Positions 45,203 through 53,824 of a DNA stretch of 64,000 nt are shown here, piece by piece (the first letter of the stretch is position 1; each line of letters begins with the position of its first letter). The stretch spans positions 493,022 to 557,021 of the forward strand of contig NZ_FPEJ01000005.1 of the NCBI RefSeq assembly GCF_900117445.1, read 5' to 3'. The position numbers were made by a program, and so were the translations under genes. The stretch comes from Hyphomicrobium sp. NDB2Meth4 (GTDB lineage: Bacteria > Pseudomonadota > Alphaproteobacteria > Rhizobiales > Hyphomicrobiaceae). Below the pieces are notes generated by a model. It did not search any database and was not told where the DNA came from. It was given only the letters and a program-made list of their open reading frames with translations.

Positions 45203-46177
45203 TCACGCGATCATCGCGCGGCCGGCCCTGATCCTGGCCTCTGCTTCGGCCACCATGCGCCCGATGATCTCGCCGGCGGGCTCCACCGAGTAAATGAGCC
45301 CGGCACCTTCGCCGACGAACGTATTGGAGTTCTCTGCATCGCCCGCGCTCCATGCGGCGCGATATTTCGCGGCCTCCTCGTCAGCGACGGTGGCCAGCGC
45401 TTCTTCTCGCCCATGCCAGCGCGAAATGAACGAATTGCGCAGCACCCGCGCCGTATAGCGCGACGGCCAGTCCAGCTTGCGCGCCAGATCCATCACCTGC
45501 GACCTGATCGTATCATCGCCCGTTGCCGCCAGCGCCGCAGCGTGCATGGCCGGCGCCACATTGGCTTCCCGCGACGCCCACAGCCGCGATCCGACGAGAA
45601 CGCCGTCGGCGCCGAGCATCAATGCGGCGGCAAGCGCGCGCCCATCGGCTATGCCGCCCGCGGCGCAAAGCAGCGTTTCGGGCGATCGCGCAGCGATGAG
45701 ATCCGCCACCTCAGGCACCAGCGTCATCGTCGCGCGCTTCTCACCGTGTCCGCCGGCCTCCGTCCCCTGTGCCGCAATAATGTCTGCGCCGCACGCGATC
45801 GCATGCTCAGCGTCCCGGCGCGTCTGCACTTGGCAGATCAGTTTGGCCCCGCTCTCCTTTATACGTGCCGCAAACGGCTCCGGATTGCCGAACGAGAGGC
45901 AGATGGCTTTCGGCCTGTGCGCCAGAACAAGCGCGAGCAGATGCGGCTGCTTCTTCAATGACCAGGTGATGAACCCGCAGCCGACGGCAGCATTGCCGGC
46001 GTTGCGCCACTCCGCCTCCAACCAGTCGGCATCGCCATACCCGCCGCCGATGAGACCGAGCCCGCCGGCCTCCGACACCGCCGCAGCGAGCTTGCCGCCG
46101 GCTGCGAAAGCCATGGGTGCAGAGATGATCGGATGGCGAATACCGAGCGCTTCAGTCAGGCGGGTGGTGAGAGTCAC
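45203..46177 (-). CDS. Nitronate monooxygenase-family flavoprotein
   Basis: The product is 324 aa from a GTG at 46177 preceded by AAGGAG. The FMN-binding TIM barrel shows IRHPIISAPMAFAAGGKLAA, GGLGLIGGGYGD, ACGADIIAAQGTEAGGHGEK and AAGGIADGRALAAALMLGAD, then GVLVGSRLW. The QGTEAGGHG block is the nitronate monooxygenase (2-nitropropane dioxygenase) signature. The substrate in vivo is uncertain. It lies 51 bp after the truncated hemoglobin gene in the same direction. Confidence 0.92.
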   Translation of the reverse strand: MTLTTRLTEALGIRHPIISAPMAFAAGGKLAAAVSEAGGLGLIGGGYGDADWLEAEWRNAGNAAVGCGFITWSLKKQPHLLALVLAHRPKAICLSFGNPEPFAARIKESGAKLICQVQTRRDAEHAIACGADIIAAQGTEAGGHGEKRATMTLVPEVADLIAARSPETLLCAAGGIADGRALAAALMLGADGVLVGSRLWASREANVAPAMHAAALAATGDDTIRSQVMDLARKLDWPSRYTARVLRNSFISRWHGREEALATVADEEAAKYRAAWSAGDAENSNTFVGEGAGLIYSVEPAGEIIGRMVAEAEARIRAGRAMIA

Positions 46178-46228
46178 GTCGAAGCTCCTTTTTGTTATTG
46201 TTGCTCTTCCAACGACGCGTGGAGCTGG

Positions 46229-46654
46229 CTACGGCGCGTTCACCGCTGCCAGCCGTCCGCGACCGAGGTGCAGATCGATTCCGTGCTTCAGCGACTCGGC
46301 AATCCGCTGCGCGCGATCGACGAACAGCGCCGCCGCATCGGGCGGACAAACAGCGTGGGCCGTCTCCGCGAACAGCGCCAGCCAGCGTGCAAAGTGCTCG
46401 CCTTCGATTGCCGGCAGCGCCGCATGCACCGCCATCGGCCGCCCCTCGTACGTGCCCGTCATCAGTGTCACCGAAGACCAGAAGCGGCACAGCTTCGCCA
46501 GATGCGCGTCCCAGTCATCTATCTGTGCATCGAAGATCGGCCCGAGCATCTCATCGCGCCGCACGCTGGCGTAGAAGGCGTGGACGAGCGCTTCGATCAT
46601 CGGCTCGGTAATGCCAACCGCAACTCCGGGTGCCTTGGTGTGTCGATCGTGCAT
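46229..46654 (-). CDS. Group III truncated hemoglobin
   Basis: The product is 141 aa from the ATG at 46654 (GGAGACGAG upstream). Features are LVHAFYASVRRDEMLGPIFD, WDAHLAKLCRFWSSVTLMTG, YEGRPMAVHAALP and the proximal heme ligand in EGEHFARWLALFAETA. This fits trHbP. Such proteins bind O2 or NO and often sit near redox enzymes. Its pairing with nitronate monooxygenase suggests a link to nitro or NO chemistry, which is an inference. Confidence 0.9.
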   Translation of the reverse strand: MHDRHTKAPGVAVGITEPMIEALVHAFYASVRRDEMLGPIFDAQIDDWDAHLAKLCRFWSSVTLMTGTYEGRPMAVHAALPAIEGEHFARWLALFAETAHAVCPPDAAALFVDRAQRIAESLKHGIDLHLGRGRLAAVNAP

Positions 46655-47013
46655 GACTCGTCTCCATCGAGACCGATGCCATAGCATGCCCCGATGCCGC
46701 CGCACCGCTGGCAGGCCATTCAAACCGACGTGAAGTTCAAACGATCAATCGACTGATTGATCAGCCCTATCGTGCGGACGCCTCCATCGCCGACATCGGC
46801 GGAGGACGGCGAGGTCGTCAAACCACGCACAAAAGTGAACGCCGCCGAGAGCGCGGCAAATAAAAAAAGGGGCCAGAGGTCTTCACCTCCGGCCCAGCGC
46901 ACAGGGAACAGCCAAGGGAGTGTGCGCTCAGTTCTTCGCCAAATCCCGCTGGGTCGCTCTCACGCGCGGGGGAGGGTCGCGGGTGAGAGGCCGATCGCAG
47001 CGGTCCGAAGGCT
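46655..47013. other. Intergenic region with two hairpins, no gene seen
   Basis: This 359-bp region lies between the hemoglobin gene start and the end of the demethylase operon. It contains a minus-strand terminator (46862-46895) and, at 46957-46989, a strong hairpin whose arms are CTCTCAC and GTGAGAG extended by a mostly GC inner stem. A 60-codon open frame on the minus strand crosses the terminator and is not credible. Confidence 0.6.
46862..46895 (-). terminator. Intrinsic terminator of the N-demethylase operon
   Basis: Read on the minus strand, a GGCC-GAGGT/ACCTC-GGCC stem (one mismatched pair, 4-nt loop) is followed directly by seven T residues. It lies ~120 bp downstream of the stop at 47014 and fits the end of the four-gene operon running from 52686. 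Confidence 0.75.
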
Positions 47014-49227
47014 TCAGTCCTTCGGATGTGTACGCAGACGCAACGGGTCGTAGAACGGCATCTGCACGACGACAGCGCGCAACTCGCCCTTGTCGTGCAC
47101 CACCACTTCCGTGCCGAGCGCCGTAAACGCCGGTTCGATCTGCGCCATCGCCAGAGACTTCATCAGATGCTGGCTGTAGACGGTGCTGGTGACGACGCCG
47201 ACTTCCTTGCCGCCGACGGTAATCTTCGCACCCGGCTCGACGACGCGGTCGCTCGCCACCTCGAGTCCGGAGATGAACGAGCGCTCCTTGCCCTTGCGCT
47301 CGATCAGCGCCTGCTTGCCGACGAAGTCCGGCTTGGACAGATCAACCGTCCAATCGGCGCGGACTTCCCACGGCGTCGTATCGCCATGCGGCATGTCGAA
47401 TGGGAAGAACAACAGGCTGCTTTCCACGCGAACGGTATCGAGGCACGCCCACGAGACAGGGATGATGCCCTTCGACTTGCCGATCTCGAGGATCGTGTCC
47501 CACAGATAGGGCGCATTCGCCGCCGAGCAGAACACTTCATATCCGCGCTCGCCGGAATAGCCGCCGCGCGCCAGGCGCACCTTCTTGCCGAACAGCGTGG
47601 TCGGCTCGTGGCGGAAATAGCCGAGGCCCGCAAGGTTCATCGGCGTGTGCGGTGCCAGCGTCTCGAGCGCCAGCGGACCCTGCAGCGACAGAATATGCAC
47701 GTCGTTGTCGCGCTCGATCTTGACGTCGTACTTCGAGGCAACCGCGATCATTGCGTCTTCGAACGCGCCGCCGCCGTGCGAGATGCGGAACTCTTCGGGA
47801 CCATCGACATAGACGATCACGTCGTCGACCAGCGCGCCCATCTCGTTGACGATGTTGCTGATGTGGGAATCGCCCGGCTTCGCCTTCGACACATCGGACG
47901 TCAGCAGATGATTGAGGAACGCCAGCGAACCGCTGCCCGTGACATTCAACATCTTCAGCATGGAAACGTCGAACAGGCCCGCGCGATAGCGCACCGCCGC
48001 TGTCTCTTCGTACGGGTCCGTGTTGTAGTTCTGCGGGATCGGCATGTCGTTCCAGGCCGTCGACAGATCCGCGCCCAGCGCTCTGTGCCGGTCATTCAAG
48101 ACCGACTGTCGGGGAAATTTTGCTACCGTCATTGGCATCTCACTCCGGTTGTTTTCTTGAGGTTTGATTTGCGGGGCGCCAGGAAAATCATCGGGCCAAC
48201 CGCCCGGGCTCGTCGCTGCACCGTCGTCGAACTGCGACAGCCACTCGACAGTCGTTGCCTGATACCGGGTGATGCCCTTGTAATCGACCAGCTCCGGCGG
48301 CAGCGACTTCAGCACGCGATGGAACCGCCGCGCCCACTTCGGCACGGTCACCAGCTCCTTCATCTTGATCAGGTAGCAGCGGATCGAGAACATGATCGCG
48401 TTCGAACGCGGCAGCCGCCATAGACCCTGCAGCTCGACGCGCAAGTGCACCTTGTCGCCGACGTTCTCAGGCGTCACCGTCGTGCGATCGACGCCCCATT
48501 TGTGGTAGTTCTCCGGGCTCGTATCGAGCCGCGGGTTGATCGTCATCGTCCAGTTGAGCCGCCGCACCGGATGCCCGTTCTGAAGGTTCAGCAGGAACTT
48601 CAGCGCCCGGTCGAACACACGCGCCTTGTGCGCCAGCGGTACCGGCCCGTGCCATTCGGTGAAGTTCATGCCGACGTCGAAATCGAGCGACCAATCCGCC
48701 TGCGTGGTGATGATCCCGGCATCCATCCACAACTGGCCGTCACGCTGATCCTGCAGCGAGAAGTCGCCCTGGCACTGGCGGCCGATGTATTCCATCGGCC
48801 CGTACGGCAGCGTCGTTTCATCGCCGAACGTGAACCGCTGCTCAATGCCGAGCGGACGATTGATCCAGTGCCACTTGTCTCCGTCCTTGTTGAGCGTGAA
48901 GTGCTCCGGATACTTGTCCGCCATTGACGTCATCAACAGCTCGAGCATGTCCCACTGCGCCGGCATCATGTGCGGCAGCGCCTGGCAGCGCTTGGGATCC
49001 TTGTCGAGCACCAGCGCCCGGTCGCGCATCTCCGAGACATAATGCTCGTCGATGTCGATCGGGAACTCGAAGACAGATCCCTTGGGACCGGGCACATGCG
49101 GCTCGATGTTGACCGAGTACATGTACTGATCCTCGACGAACGGAAACGGGAACCGCTTGATCGCCGTGGGACTGTTGGAAAACGTGAAATCGTCGCGGAA
49201 CGTCTCGTCCTTGAAGACTAGGCCCAT
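47014..49227 (-). CDS. Fused heme-dependent oxidative N-demethylase alpha domain + GcvT-like folate domain
   Basis: The product is 737 aa from the ATG at 49227 (GGAGGA upstream). Residues 1-~360 are the DUF3445/HODM-alpha domain: FPFPFVEDQYMYSVNIEPHV, LPYGPMEYIGRQCQGDFSLQ, MDAGIITTQADWSLDFDVGM, NFTEWHGPVP. This PAS-like domain binds heme and oxidises a methylamine substrate. Residues ~364-737 are GcvT-like (YRAGLFDVSMLKMLNVTGSG, HILSLQGPLALETLAPHTPM, RGGYSGERGYEVFCSAANAP, FVGKQAL) and should capture formaldehyde on tetrahydrofolate. In Pseudomonas HODM these are separate alpha and delta subunits. An internal GGAGTGAG-ATG at the junction (48138) could allow separate initiation. Confidence 0.9.
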   Translation of the reverse strand: MGLVFKDETFRDDFTFSNSPTAIKRFPFPFVEDQYMYSVNIEPHVPGPKGSVFEFPIDIDEHYVSEMRDRALVLDKDPKRCQALPHMMPAQWDMLELLMTSMADKYPEHFTLNKDGDKWHWINRPLGIEQRFTFGDETTLPYGPMEYIGRQCQGDFSLQDQRDGQLWMDAGIITTQADWSLDFDVGMNFTEWHGPVPLAHKARVFDRALKFLLNLQNGHPVRRLNWTMTINPRLDTSPENYHKWGVDRTTVTPENVGDKVHLRVELQGLWRLPRSNAIMFSIRCYLIKMKELVTVPKWARRFHRVLKSLPPELVDYKGITRYQATTVEWLSQFDDGAATSPGGWPDDFPGAPQIKPQENNRSEMPMTVAKFPRQSVLNDRHRALGADLSTAWNDMPIPQNYNTDPYEETAAVRYRAGLFDVSMLKMLNVTGSGSLAFLNHLLTSDVSKAKPGDSHISNIVNEMGALVDDVIVYVDGPEEFRISHGGGAFEDAMIAVASKYDVKIERDNDVHILSLQGPLALETLAPHTPMNLAGLGYFRHEPTTLFGKKVRLARGGYSGERGYEVFCSAANAPYLWDTILEIGKSKGIIPVSWACLDTVRVESSLLFFPFDMPHGDTTPWEVRADWTVDLSKPDFVGKQALIERKGKERSFISGLEVASDRVVEPGAKITVGGKEVGVVTSTVYSQHLMKSLAMAQIEPAFTALGTEVVVHDKGELRAVVVQMPFYDPLRLRTHPKD

Positions 49228-49247
49228 GCTCTTCCTCCGAGCTTTGA

Positions 49248-50207
49248 TTAAAGATCCAGCGTCAGCGTGCCCGAGGCGCGCGAGACGCAGATCATGATTT
49301 TGCCGCCGGAAGCCTTTTCTTCCGCGGTGAGGTAGTGGTCCTGGTGCTGCAGGGAACCGCTGCACGCTTCAACGCGCGTTTCACACTGCCCGCAAGCGCC
49401 ACCGCGACACAGCGACGGAGCGTCGACGCCATTCGCCTCCAACGCTTCGAGGATGCTCTGCTGCGGCCCCACGATGATGTCACGGCCCGACCGCGCCAGT
49501 TTCACGGTGAACGACGAACCGACCGGCGGTGCAGCAAACTTCTCCGAGTGCAGGTTTTCGCGAGGCCAGCCCGCGGTGCGTCCGGTCTCCAATGCCCACT
49601 CGATCATCGCCGCAGGTCCGCAAACGTACATGTGCGTCCCGAGCGGTTGCCCCGACAGCACGTGAGCCAGAGGCATTCTCTCCCCCAGGTCATCCCGGTA
49701 AAGATGTGCCCGCTTCCCATATGTCGTCTGCAAGTAGTCGCAGAATGCGCCGCTCGAAGCTGATCGCATTGCATAGTGCAGCTCGAAATCGGCTCCAGCT
49801 GCGCTGAGCTCCCGCATCATGGCGATGAACGGCGTGATGCCGATGCCTCCGGCTACGAGAATGTGCCGGCGCGCCATGCGTGCGACCGGGAAGAGATTTA
49901 CCGGATCGCTAATGTCGAGTTCGCTTCCGCGCTCGACTTGCTCATGCATAAACTGTGAGCCACCACGAGATTCAGGCGCTCGCAGCACGCTAATCTCATA
50001 TCCGCTCGTGTCGCCAGGCGCACTGATCAGCGAATAGGGATTGCGCCACGTGTGTCCGTTGCCGTGCATTGACACGATGACGTGCGAGCCCGCTGAGAAC
50101 GCCGGCAGGGGACGTCCGCTGATTTCTTCGAACCGGAACCGCTTGATTCCTTCGGCGACGCGCTCGACCTGCGAGACGCGCACGCGATGCGATGCAGTTT
50201 TTGTCAT
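49248..50207 (-). CDS. PDR/VanB-type reductase (FMN/NAD and 2Fe-2S) of the N-demethylase
   Basis: The 319-aa protein begins with a flavin domain (FSAGSHVIVSMHGNGHTWRN, then PYSLISAPGD), followed by an NAD-binding region (HILVAGGIGITPFIAMMREL, HMYVCGPAAMIEWALETG). A C-terminal plant-type ferredoxin domain holds the cluster ligands in APSLCRGGACGQCETRVEAC, with the last Cys in IMICVS. It passes electrons from NAD(P)H to the heme domain. Its ATG overlaps the TGA of the DmmA-like gene (ATGA) and it is 20 bp upstream of the fused demethylase gene. Confidence 0.93.
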   Translation of the reverse strand: MTKTASHRVRVSQVERVAEGIKRFRFEEISGRPLPAFSAGSHVIVSMHGNGHTWRNPYSLISAPGDTSGYEISVLRAPESRGGSQFMHEQVERGSELDISDPVNLFPVARMARRHILVAGGIGITPFIAMMRELSAAGADFELHYAMRSASSGAFCDYLQTTYGKRAHLYRDDLGERMPLAHVLSGQPLGTHMYVCGPAAMIEWALETGRTAGWPRENLHSEKFAAPPVGSSFTVKLARSGRDIIVGPQQSILEALEANGVDAPSLCRGGACGQCETRVEACSGSLQHQDHYLTAEEKASGGKIMICVSRASGTLTLDL

Positions 50208-50899
50208 TGGAATGGCACCTGCTCAGGAACCTCGCCCGCGACTTCCGCATCGACGCACACGCCGATGAACGCGGCGTGCCTGCGCGAATAGTGATCGCGC
50301 ACGACCAGCGTCAGACCGCAATTGGTGCATGTAACGGGGCTAGCCATCACGTTCTCGATCAGTCCCTTGCAATGCACGCATTGCACGCGGCGCTTAAGCG
50401 AACCGCGATGCTCGGCGCGAACCGAAAGATGATCGACACCAAACCGCATGGCCCGCTGCACGGCTGAACCGATCAGCGGCTCCGAACCCGCAGCGTATAT
50501 GCGCGTACCCATCTTCGCGCGGAAAAGACGCTCTCCGAGCGCCGCCGCGGCCGCGTTGATGTTCGGCAGCACTGTTGTGCGAGCCGGTTGCAGCCGCGCG
50601 ACGTCGAGATCGATGCTGCCTGCATCCGGATAGTCGTCCGCGCACAGCAACACGGTTGTCTTGTTCGCGAACTCGGCACCGCCCTTGCCGAGCATATCGA
50701 TGACGGCAACCGCTCCAGCGCGGTCACAAACGACGATATTGCTTGCGGCGTGGAGGTCTGGCTCCAAAACCGCATATACGGGTCGGCTTTTGACTTCGCT
50801 TGCTAGCAAAGCTCTGTCTCCTGTTATCTCTAGCAGCGCATACCGCGCCAATTGAAATGGCCGGAGTGGCGCCGACCGCCGCTCCGGCCGGAGGATCAA
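50204..50899 (-). CDS. dmmA: DmmA-like dimethylamine monooxygenase subunit
   Basis: The product is 231 aa from a TTG at 50899 that overlaps the permease TGA (TTGA). A TTG at L17 is an alternative. The C-terminal zinc ribbon and its conserved tail are distinctive: RVQCVHCKGLIENVMASPVT, CTNCGLTLVVRDHYSRRHAA, FIGVCVDAE. The N-terminal part (TTVLLCADDYPDAGSIDLDV, RIYAAGSEPLIGSAVQRAMR) is Rossmann-like. It corresponds to the gamma-type subunit of HODM/Dmm systems and is the third component required for activity there. Confidence 0.8.
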   Translation of the reverse strand: MILRPERRSAPLRPFQLARYALLEITGDRALLASEVKSRPVYAVLEPDLHAASNIVVCDRAGAVAVIDMLGKGGAEFANKTTVLLCADDYPDAGSIDLDVARLQPARTTVLPNINAAAAALGERLFRAKMGTRIYAAGSEPLIGSAVQRAMRFGVDHLSVRAEHRGSLKRRVQCVHCKGLIENVMASPVTCTNCGLTLVVRDHYSRRHAAFIGVCVDAEVAGEVPEQVPFQ

Positions 50900-52686
50900 C
50901 CCGGCAGCTGGAAGAACCAGTTGGCCGCGAGCACGATCGCAATACCGACGATCAGCGCGACGTAGGGAAGGATGCCGGCGCGCTTCTTAGCCAGATCTCC
51001 CTGCGTGAGCCCAAGGTCGGCGAGCATGTGATCAGGGAACTTGCCCTTGTCCTGCACGTAGTGACGGAACCAGAACACCGGCACGATGAGAGCGGCGGCG
51101 ATGAAGCCCGCCCACAGCGCCCACGGGTTCCACACCTTGGCGCCTGCGCCGAGGAACACGGCGTTGACGTAGGCAAACACCACGCCGATGCCGAGCAGGA
51201 ACGTCGGTGCCTTCCACGGCCGCACCACATCGCCGTTGTCAACGCGATGGATCCAGCCGGCATTGAGATTGAGGAAGTTGAAGATGATGTAGCCGACGTT
51301 CGACACCGCCAAGATGAAGAAGAAGCTGGTGGCATCGGCACAAGCGATCGCAAGTACGACCAGGTTGAAGCCGAGGTCAGTCCACATAGCGCGCGTCGGC
51401 GCACCATGCTCGTTGACGTGGCTGAGGTAGCGCGGCAGCCAGCCATCGACGGACCCCTGGTATAGAGTGCGCGACGAGCCTGCCATAGCCGTCATGATCG
51501 ACAGCAGCAGCGCCATGATCATCAGCATCACCAGGATATTGGTGACGAAGCCCGATCCCCCGACCATCGACGCCATGGCTTCGGCAACGCCCGAGCCATC
51601 GACGATGGGCGTCGCCAGCATGCCTTCGAGACCGAGCACACCCTGGAACGTGAATGGCACCAGCGTGTACAACAGCAGGCACAGAAGACCCGAGTAGAAG
51701 ATGGCCTTGAACGTGTCGGTCTTCGGGTTGCGGAACTCGCTCGTGTAGCAGATCGCCGTCTCGAACGCGTACGTCGACCACGCCGCGATGAACATGCCGC
51801 CCAGCACCAGCGTCCATCCACCGATGTTCCAAGAACCCGGCTCCGGCGCATAGGCCGCAGCGAGCGGAGTGATCGGAGAGTAGTTCGACCAGTTGATCTG
51901 CCCGGTGATGATCGGAACGATGCCGACGATCAGCATCGGAATGATCACCACGAGAGCGATATATTTCTGCACGTTCGCGGTGCCCATGATGCCGCGATGC
52001 TGGATCGAGAACACCAGCAGCATCAGGATCGCGCCGATGAAGAACGCTGCGTTGAGCGAGAACGAGACGGGGCCCAGCGCATGCGAGAACAGCGTCCATT
52101 CACGGATCGCCGGCGTCAGCGCGGCAACCGCATCCTGGCTCAGCAGCGCACTGATGGCGTCCTGCGCCGTTTTGCCGGCGTTTGCGCCGAGCCATTCGAC
52201 GACACGCGGTGAATCCGCGGTGATCGAACCGGCGTGCGCCTTGATCCACGCAAGAGCCGGCGCGGAATCCGCAGCAGGAATCGGTGCCAAGGCGTTCAGG
52301 ATGTAGGCGGCGGCGATTGAACAGCCCAGCGACAGCACCGGCGTCCAGGCGAGCCAGTTACACCACACCGACAGCGGCGCGATGAGCTTCGAATATCGAA
52401 CCCAGGCCGCAGCACCGTAAACCGACGCGCCGCCCGACTTGTTGGGGAAGAGACCCGCGATCTCTGCGTAAGTGAAGGACTGAATGAACCCCATGAGCAT
52501 GGAGCAGATCCAGACCAGGAACGCGACCTTGCCGGCCGTGCCTGCGATGCCGCCGATTGAGAACAGCACCAGCGCAGGAACGCCGCTTGCCACCCAAAAC
52601 GCACCTCTCCAGTCGATGGCCCTGATCAACTCTCTGGAAGAGGTCGATGAGCCCGCGACGGGTGTCTGAAGGACCCCCGTAGTCAT
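50896..52686 (-). CDS. APC-family amine/amino-acid permease
   Basis: The product is 596 aa from the ATG at 52686, with AAGGAG eight bases upstream; a GTG nine bases earlier is possible. About twelve membrane helices are seen, with the APC features VPALVLFSIGGIAGTAGKVA, MGFIQSFTYAEIAGLFPNKS, GGASVYGA and WSTYAFETAICYTSEFRNPK. A ~75-residue periplasmic-type insertion separates early helices. First gene of the operon and coupled to dmmA, it is the likely importer of the methylated amine substrate. Confidence 0.9.
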   Translation of the reverse strand: MTTGVLQTPVAGSSTSSRELIRAIDWRGAFWVASGVPALVLFSIGGIAGTAGKVAFLVWICSMLMGFIQSFTYAEIAGLFPNKSGGASVYGAAAWVRYSKLIAPLSVWCNWLAWTPVLSLGCSIAAAYILNALAPIPAADSAPALAWIKAHAGSITADSPRVVEWLGANAGKTAQDAISALLSQDAVAALTPAIREWTLFSHALGPVSFSLNAAFFIGAILMLLVFSIQHRGIMGTANVQKYIALVVIIPMLIVGIVPIITGQINWSNYSPITPLAAAYAPEPGSWNIGGWTLVLGGMFIAAWSTYAFETAICYTSEFRNPKTDTFKAIFYSGLLCLLLYTLVPFTFQGVLGLEGMLATPIVDGSGVAEAMASMVGGSGFVTNILVMLMIMALLLSIMTAMAGSSRTLYQGSVDGWLPRYLSHVNEHGAPTRAMWTDLGFNLVVLAIACADATSFFFILAVSNVGYIIFNFLNLNAGWIHRVDNGDVVRPWKAPTFLLGIGVVFAYVNAVFLGAGAKVWNPWALWAGFIAAALIVPVFWFRHYVQDKGKFPDHMLADLGLTQGDLAKKRAGILPYVALIVGIAIVLAANWFFQLPG

Positions 52687-52695
52687 CTGCGTCAC

Positions 52696-53145
52696 TCCTT
52701 GTTGCTGATACTTCTATGAGCATCCGAGCGCTTGGTGATCTGGCAGCCACGCACCCGCGCCCGCCCGCAACCGGAGGGGCGACGGCGAAGTCCCGAGCCT
52801 AAACCAAAACCAACCATTTTGAACCAATTAGCACCATAAAGCGCTTGACGGGGTGAGCTTAGATCATCGAAAATTGCGAGCAAGAGAAAAAGTTGCCTGC
52901 AGGGAAAGTAATTCGGGCACGCGCTGCGCAGCGTTTGGGCAGCGTTTTTTCGACGGAGTGATCACAAGTATTCGATTGAAAAGGACAAAAATACTGTTTG
53001 GTTGATTTTGGTTTGATATGGCACAGTGCCTAGCAAACGAGCGTCAGATTTCGTTGTGTCAAGGGCGGCAAGACGCCTCAACAATGGCCCGCATATCGCA
53101 AATGCGAACACAGCCGACGCTGAGAATTTTGCTAATGGTTGCCGA
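52696..53145. other. Divergent regulatory region between permease operon and TPR-like gene
   Basis: This 450-bp AT-rich region has no convincing gene. A 183-codon minus-strand frame overlaps it but looks like shadow. At 52801-52817 it carries AAACCAAAACCAACCAT, whose inverted copy TTGGTTGATTTTGGTTT sits at 52998-53014 (15 of 17 matches). A third AACCAATT lies at ~52823. These are candidate operator sites for the nearby FadR-type regulator. Confidence 0.5.
52801..53014. promoter_or_regulatory. Paired 17-bp inverted sites flanking the operon promoter region
   Basis: The sites at 52801-52817 and 52998-53014 are near-perfect inverted copies 180 bp apart. This geometry, with additional partial AACCAA copies between, suits a looping repressor or a divergent promoter pair controlling the amine operon and the TPR-like/FadR unit. 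No binding consensus for this regulator is known to me. Confidence 0.35.
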
Positions 53146-53808
53146 ATGAAAGCGACGGTCGATGGTCTCATTGCCCTGGCCGATGGGCACCGGGATGCTG
53201 CTGCGCACACATGGCTTCGATCGACGCCCGCGACGGGCGCAAAGGGCCCGATTGACGCTGCCGCGAACAACAATGTGGGTATCGCCGCACTTATTGCAGG
53301 CACGCCACAGTTGGCCGCTTCGCGATTGGAGACAGCAACGCAATTGTGGGCCGACTCGCGTGCGCACATCGAACGCACAGACGTACCGCTCGCCGGTCGC
53401 GGCTCCGTCTTCCACCTCCGCCTGGCGATGCAGCACCAAGACGCCTTCACGCAGTTGAAGCGACAGCCGCTGCTGGATCTGTGCGCCGCGGGCAGCGCGA
53501 TTTCGAGGTGCAATTCGGACCTGGCTCGCGCGCGACCACAACAGGCCGCGACCCATCAAGATCTTATCGCACTGCTCACCGCAACGATCGGTCCCGGCTG
53601 CGCCGACATACGGCTCCTGGAACTATGGACCGCGCCCGATTGCGAAGCCGTTCGTGCCGCATACCGCGCCAAGGCCGAGGCGCTGGCGCAAAGCGCCGCC
53701 AGTTTCAATGTTGATAGCTGCGACGCACGCAGCGAGCTCAAATGCGCTGTGCAGATGACGGTGCTACTGCATCCAAGTCTGCTGCCCGCCCCAACGGCAC
53801 TCAAATGA
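53146..53808 (+). CDS. TPR-like protein upstream of the FadR-type regulator
   Basis: The product is 220 aa from the ATG at 53146. The same frame is open back to 53026, so the start is uncertain. The segment NNNVGIAALIAGTPQLAASR, LETATQLWADSRAHIERTDV resembles two tetratricopeptide repeats, and VFHLRLAMQHQDAFTQLKRQ continues the helical pattern. No signal peptide is seen. The gene ends 16 bp before the regulator's ATG and is probably co-transcribed with it. The overlapping minus-strand frame makes the call moderate only. Confidence 0.45.
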   Translation: MKATVDGLIALADGHRDAAAHTWLRSTPATGAKGPIDAAANNNVGIAALIAGTPQLAASRLETATQLWADSRAHIERTDVPLAGRGSVFHLRLAMQHQDAFTQLKRQPLLDLCAAGSAISRCNSDLARARPQQAATHQDLIALLTATIGPGCADIRLLELWTAPDCEAVRAAYRAKAEALAQSAASFNVDSCDARSELKCAVQMTVLLHPSLLPAPTALK

Positions 53809-53824
53809 GGTGGACCCGACCGAC

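Noticed and set aside
46720..46902. 60-codon minus-strand frame with a hydrophobic stretch
   Set aside because: It starts inside the operon terminator hairpin and has no ribosome site.
47026..48423. 465-codon plus-strand frame opposite the fused demethylase
   Set aside because: It is antisense to a gene with two identifiable domains. The composition (Arg/His/Asp-rich) is typical of shadow frames.
52962..53513. 183-codon minus-strand frame
   Set aside because: It is Cys/Ser/Ala-rich without motif and extends into the AT-rich regulatory region. The opposite TPR-like frame is more protein-like.
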